7,809 nucleotides of DNA from the NCBI GenBank assembly GCA_002385265.1, contig DGDD01000114.1, forward strand, positions 1 to 7,809. The letters run 5' to 3'. Positions 6,090-7,809 of the stretch are shown in pieces; the stretch's first letter is position 1, and every line of letters begins with the position of its first letter. The notes beneath the pieces were generated by a model. That model saw nothing but the letters and a program-made list of their open reading frames with translations, ran no database searches and was not told where the DNA came from. This DNA is from Chitinophagaceae bacterium UBA3961 (lineage in GTDB: Bacteria; Bacteroidota; Bacteroidia; Chitinophagales; Chitinophagaceae). Both the position numbers and the translations under genes were made by a program.

Positions 6090-6177
6090 TTGAAAGGGAC
6101 TTTTTTCACAAAACTCGTTGATGAGTTTTTGAGTTTGGGGCTATGAATAATGTCGGAGCGTTGAAAGGTGCTTTTTT
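6090..6177 (+). repeat. Two copies of TTGAAAGGnnCTTTTTT, 71 nt apart
   Basis: The 17-nt copies at 6090-6106 and 6161-6177 agree at 15 positions (GA replaced by TG). The second copy merges into a T6A6 palindrome, TGCTTTTTTAAAAAAGGCA (6169-6187), that could form a weak hairpin. The pair may mark an old local duplication. Confidence 0.6.
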
Positions 6178-6249
6178 AAAAAAGGCATTTTCGTGAGAAG
6201 AATTCGCTGTTGAAACGACTACTTAAAAACTAAACAACTCAAAAACTCA
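6122..6249. repeat. 14-nt perfect inverted repeat, arms 100 nt apart
   Basis: TGAGTTTTTGAGTT (6122-6135) is the exact reverse complement of AACTCAAAAACTCA (6236-6249). The T6A6 palindrome lies between the arms. The low complexity of the arms means chance or slippage could contribute. Confidence 0.55.
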
Positions 6250-6397
6250 AAACTTAGTTATAGTGACTTCATTGCTTTAAATTCGGATTCTTGCTCCAAA
6301 GCTTATTCCCAGTTCCCTCTCTGTCTTTTTGTTTTACATGAATTAATGGATGCTATCAACCAATCCCTCTATTGTTAGCATTTCATTTCCACACTCA

Positions 6398-6419
6398 CGA
6401 ATTCCCGAATTCACCAATT
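6398..6419 (-). repeat. Right arm of imperfect 22-nt inverted repeat
   Basis: The plus strand here reads CGAATTCCCGAATTCACCAATT in 8-nt steps. Its reverse complement matches the arm at 5731-5752 at 18 of 22 positions. The pair brackets about 690 nt of gene-free, repeat-rich sequence. The transporter start codon is about 54 nt further right. Confidence 0.65.
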
Positions 6420-6472
6420 AATTTCCGCTCATTCTTCTTGCTGGCTCACAAAGATTTCTCAATTTGCACCCA

Positions 6473-7375
6473 ATGTCTAACACCGGTCACCAAAGCCCGT
6501 TTGTAAAATGGGGACTTTTCTTACTGCTTTCGATAATATGGGGTAGCTCCTTTATACTCATGAAACGCGGGATGTTTACTGCCGATGGCAGCCCCACACT
6601 CAATGCCTTTCAAGTAGCAGCCATTCGTATTTTGAGTGCAGGTATTGTACTCATTCCCGTTGCTATTCGGGAATGGAAAAAACTCGATCGTTCTAAACTA
6701 AAACCAATTTTCTTGTCCGGATTTTTGGGAAGTTTTATTCCTGCCTTTCTTTTTTGCCTAGCTGAAACCAGAATCAACAGTTCATTGGCCGGATTCTTAA
6801 ATGCACTGACTCCCATTTTTACCATCATTGTTGGAATAGTATTCTATCAATCACCTGTTCAACAGAAGAAATTGTTAGGTGTTGCGATTGCTTTCTCAGG
6901 CATGTTGATTTTATTCTTCGCAAAATCGAGCCTTGCCGGAAATTCGTTTAGCTATTCTTTACTCGCTGTAATTGCCACTGTTTGTTATGGCTTCAATGTT
7001 AATATTGCACACAAATATTTGCAAGGCATTCCGTCCCTAACTACGGCGGCATTCGCTTTTGGAATGTTGATTGTTCCGTCTCTTCTAGTATTGTATGCCA
7101 CGGGCTACTTCGCGCTTCCTTTGCATGAAGAAAAATTCATGCTGAGCACGCTCTCTTCTTCAGTATTGGGCGTTATGGGTACGGCGGTTGCCACTGTACT
7201 CTTTTATGTTTTGTTGAAACGAGCCGGTGCGCTTTTTGCCTCCATGGTTACTTACGGAATTCCATTCATTGCTTTGCTTTGGGGGCTCGCCGATAATGAA
7301 TCGATTGTGCCTCTTCAACTGCTAGGCTTATCCGTAATTCTATTCGGAGTGTATTTCAGTTCTCGTGCAAAATAA
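6473..7375 (+). CDS. EamA/DMT superfamily transporter
   Basis: This is an inner-membrane protein of the drug/metabolite transporter superfamily, typically an exporter of metabolites or amino acids; the substrate cannot be read from sequence. Its 300 residues hold about ten hydrophobic helices: roughly 12-30, 45-65, 78-96, 102-124, 133-150, 160-180, 190-210, 226-248, 253-271 and 279-297. They form two EamA repeats. Family marks include IIWGSSFILMKRG (21-33), SSLAGFLNALTPIFTIIVG (103-121) and, in the second half, TAVATVLFYVLLKRAGALFASMVTYGIPFIALLWG (237-271), where the Pro and Gly positions repeat those of the first half. The ATG at 6473 is preferred. An in-frame TTG lies three codons upstream (6464) but adds only three residues. 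No Shine-Dalgarno sequence is visible. The gene converges on frr and shares its hairpin terminator. Confidence 0.94.
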   Translation: MSNTGHQSPFVKWGLFLLLSIIWGSSFILMKRGMFTADGSPTLNAFQVAAIRILSAGIVLIPVAIREWKKLDRSKLKPIFLSGFLGSFIPAFLFCLAETRINSSLAGFLNALTPIFTIIVGIVFYQSPVQQKKLLGVAIAFSGMLILFFAKSSLAGNSFSYSLLAVIATVCYGFNVNIAHKYLQGIPSLTTAAFAFGMLIVPSLLVLYATGYFALPLHEEKFMLSTLSSSVLGVMGTAVATVLFYVLLKRAGALFASMVTYGIPFIALLWGLADNESIVPLQLLGLSVILFGVYFSSRAK

Positions 7376-7402
7376 AACTGCCATCGCAAGCGACGGCAGT
7401 TT
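7375..7402. terminator. Shared hairpin terminator between EamA gene and frr
   Basis: AAACTGCC (7375-7382) pairs with GGCAGTTT (7395-7402), and TCGC/GCGA continues the stem past one mismatch. On the minus strand TTTTATTTT follows, an excellent tract for ending frr. On the plus strand only three Ts follow, so it is weaker for the transporter. The first stem base is the last base of the transporter stop codon. Confidence 0.88.
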
Positions 7403-7425
7403 CAACGTTATTCCTACAGAACTGA

Positions 7426-7809
7426 TTATACAGTCATGATTTCTTTTTCTTTTGATGCAAGGTACTTGTCTACCAACTCAATGAATTTGTCGGTGGTTTC
7501 CTGAACATTTTTTTCTGCATCCTTACAAACATCCTCGCTCAATCCATTCTTTTGAAGCTTTTTGATTTGCTCCATAGAATCTCTGCGAATACTTCTGATC
7601 GCTACTTTTGAATGTTCCCCTTCTCCCTGACTTTTCTTCACCAATTCACGTCTTCTTTCTTCCGTCAAAGGAGGCAAGAACAAGCGAATCACCAAACCGT
7701 CGTTTTGAGGATTCAGGCCAATATTGGAAGCGATGATAGAACGCTCAATTGGTTGGAGCATGTTTTTCTCCCAAGGCTGAATTACCAGCGTACGCGCATC
7801 GGCAACGGT
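7426..7809 (-). CDS. frr: Ribosome recycling factor, N-terminus beyond window
   Basis: RRF acts in the cytoplasm with EF-G to split post-termination ribosomes so that subunits can be reused; it is normally essential. The frame is open to the right edge, giving 127 residues of the usual ~185, so roughly the first 58 are missing. The visible part begins TVADARTLVIQPWEKNMLQPIERSI, which matches the RRF core, and continues SNIGLNPQNDGLVIRLFLPPLTEERRRELVKKSQGEGEHSKVAIRSIRRD, the most conserved RRF stretch. The C-terminal helix ends KEKEIMTV. A Met codon at 7761 lies inside this conserved region and is not the start. In many bacteria pyrH lies upstream of frr; that would be outside this window. A strong hairpin follows the stop codon. 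Confidence 0.97.
   Translation of the reverse strand, partial: TVADARTLVIQPWEKNMLQPIERSIIASNIGLNPQNDGLVIRLFLPPLTEERRRELVKKSQGEGEHSKVAIRSIRRDSMEQIKKLQKNGLSEDVCKDAEKNVQETTDKFIELVDKYLASKEKEIMTV

Larger units (their letters stand above)
5685..6472. other. Gene-free spacer rich in repeats and hairpins
   Basis: No credible gene lies in this 788-nt stretch between ppk2 and the EamA transporter, which point away from each other. An open frame at 5790-6146 exists, but it is built across dispersed-repeat-like sequence and hairpins and has no recognisable domain. The block holds an outer imperfect inverted repeat, a CCCTGAGC...GTCGAAGGGC cluster, a TCATTACGAACGAA motif with a small hairpin (6030-6042), a direct repeat (6090-6106 and 6161-6177) and a 14-nt inverted repeat (6122-6135 and 6236-6249). 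Both flanking promoters must be here or at its edges; I cannot place them with confidence. Confidence 0.7.

Noticed and set aside
5790..6146. Open frame of 118 codons on the plus strand
   Set aside because: It crosses the GTCGAAGGGC repeats and several hairpins, has no recognisable domain, and its composition follows the repeats rather than a protein. It is more likely an accidental frame.
6464..6472. TTG start three codons upstream of the EamA gene
   Set aside because: It is a rare start codon with no ribosome-site support, and the ATG at 6473 gives a normal transporter N-terminus.
7426..7761. Complete small protein starting at the Met codon at 7761
   Set aside because: The conserved RRF sequence continues in frame upstream to the window edge, so this Met is internal and the gene is merely cut by the edge.

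Overview
The window looks like ordinary chromosomal DNA from a member of the Bacteroidota, probably close to the Chitinophagales. The evidence is a DUF3078 outer-membrane-type protein, a Bacteroidota-style ScpA and RRF, AT-rich translation starts without clear Shine-Dalgarno sequences, signal peptides ending in A-Q or G-Q, and two perfect TAnnTTTG promoter elements. The order-level placement is inference.

Layout, left to right. Bases 1-1019 (minus) hold the N-terminal 339 residues of a secreted helical protein that runs off the left edge. Bases 1020-1482 are an AT-rich spacer between divergent genes. Bases 1483-2151 (plus) encode a membrane-anchored YkuD_2-type L,D-transpeptidase. Bases 2138-2453 are a repeat-built convergent spacer that supplies the stop codons of both flanking genes. 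A run of minus-strand genes follows: scpA (2438-3205, GTG start), a DUF3078 protein (3279-4322), mscL (4399-4833) and a PPK2-family polyphosphate kinase (4935-5684). Bases 5685-6472 have no convincing gene. They hold dispersed-repeat-like motifs, hairpins and direct repeats, bracketed by an imperfect inverted repeat. Bases 6473-7375 (plus) encode a ten-helix EamA/DMT transporter. It converges on frr (ribosome recycling factor), whose 5' end is cut by the right edge, and the two genes share a hairpin terminator.

The genes do not form one pathway. ScpA and RRF are housekeeping proteins (chromosome organisation and ribosome recycling). MscL, the L,D-transpeptidase and the DUF3078 protein belong to the envelope, PPK2 handles polyphosphate and nucleotides, and the EamA protein is a transporter of unknown substrate. 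Hairpins separate mscL from the DUF3078 gene and the DUF3078 gene from scpA, so the minus-strand run is probably several transcription units. In both of those gaps a TAnnTTTG element sits directly before the hairpin, so the hairpin may end one transcript and also begin the next.

I found no defence system, CRISPR array, transposase, RNA gene or other clearly new system. The observations most worth following are the two repeat-built spacers and the repeated promoter-plus-hairpin arrangement.
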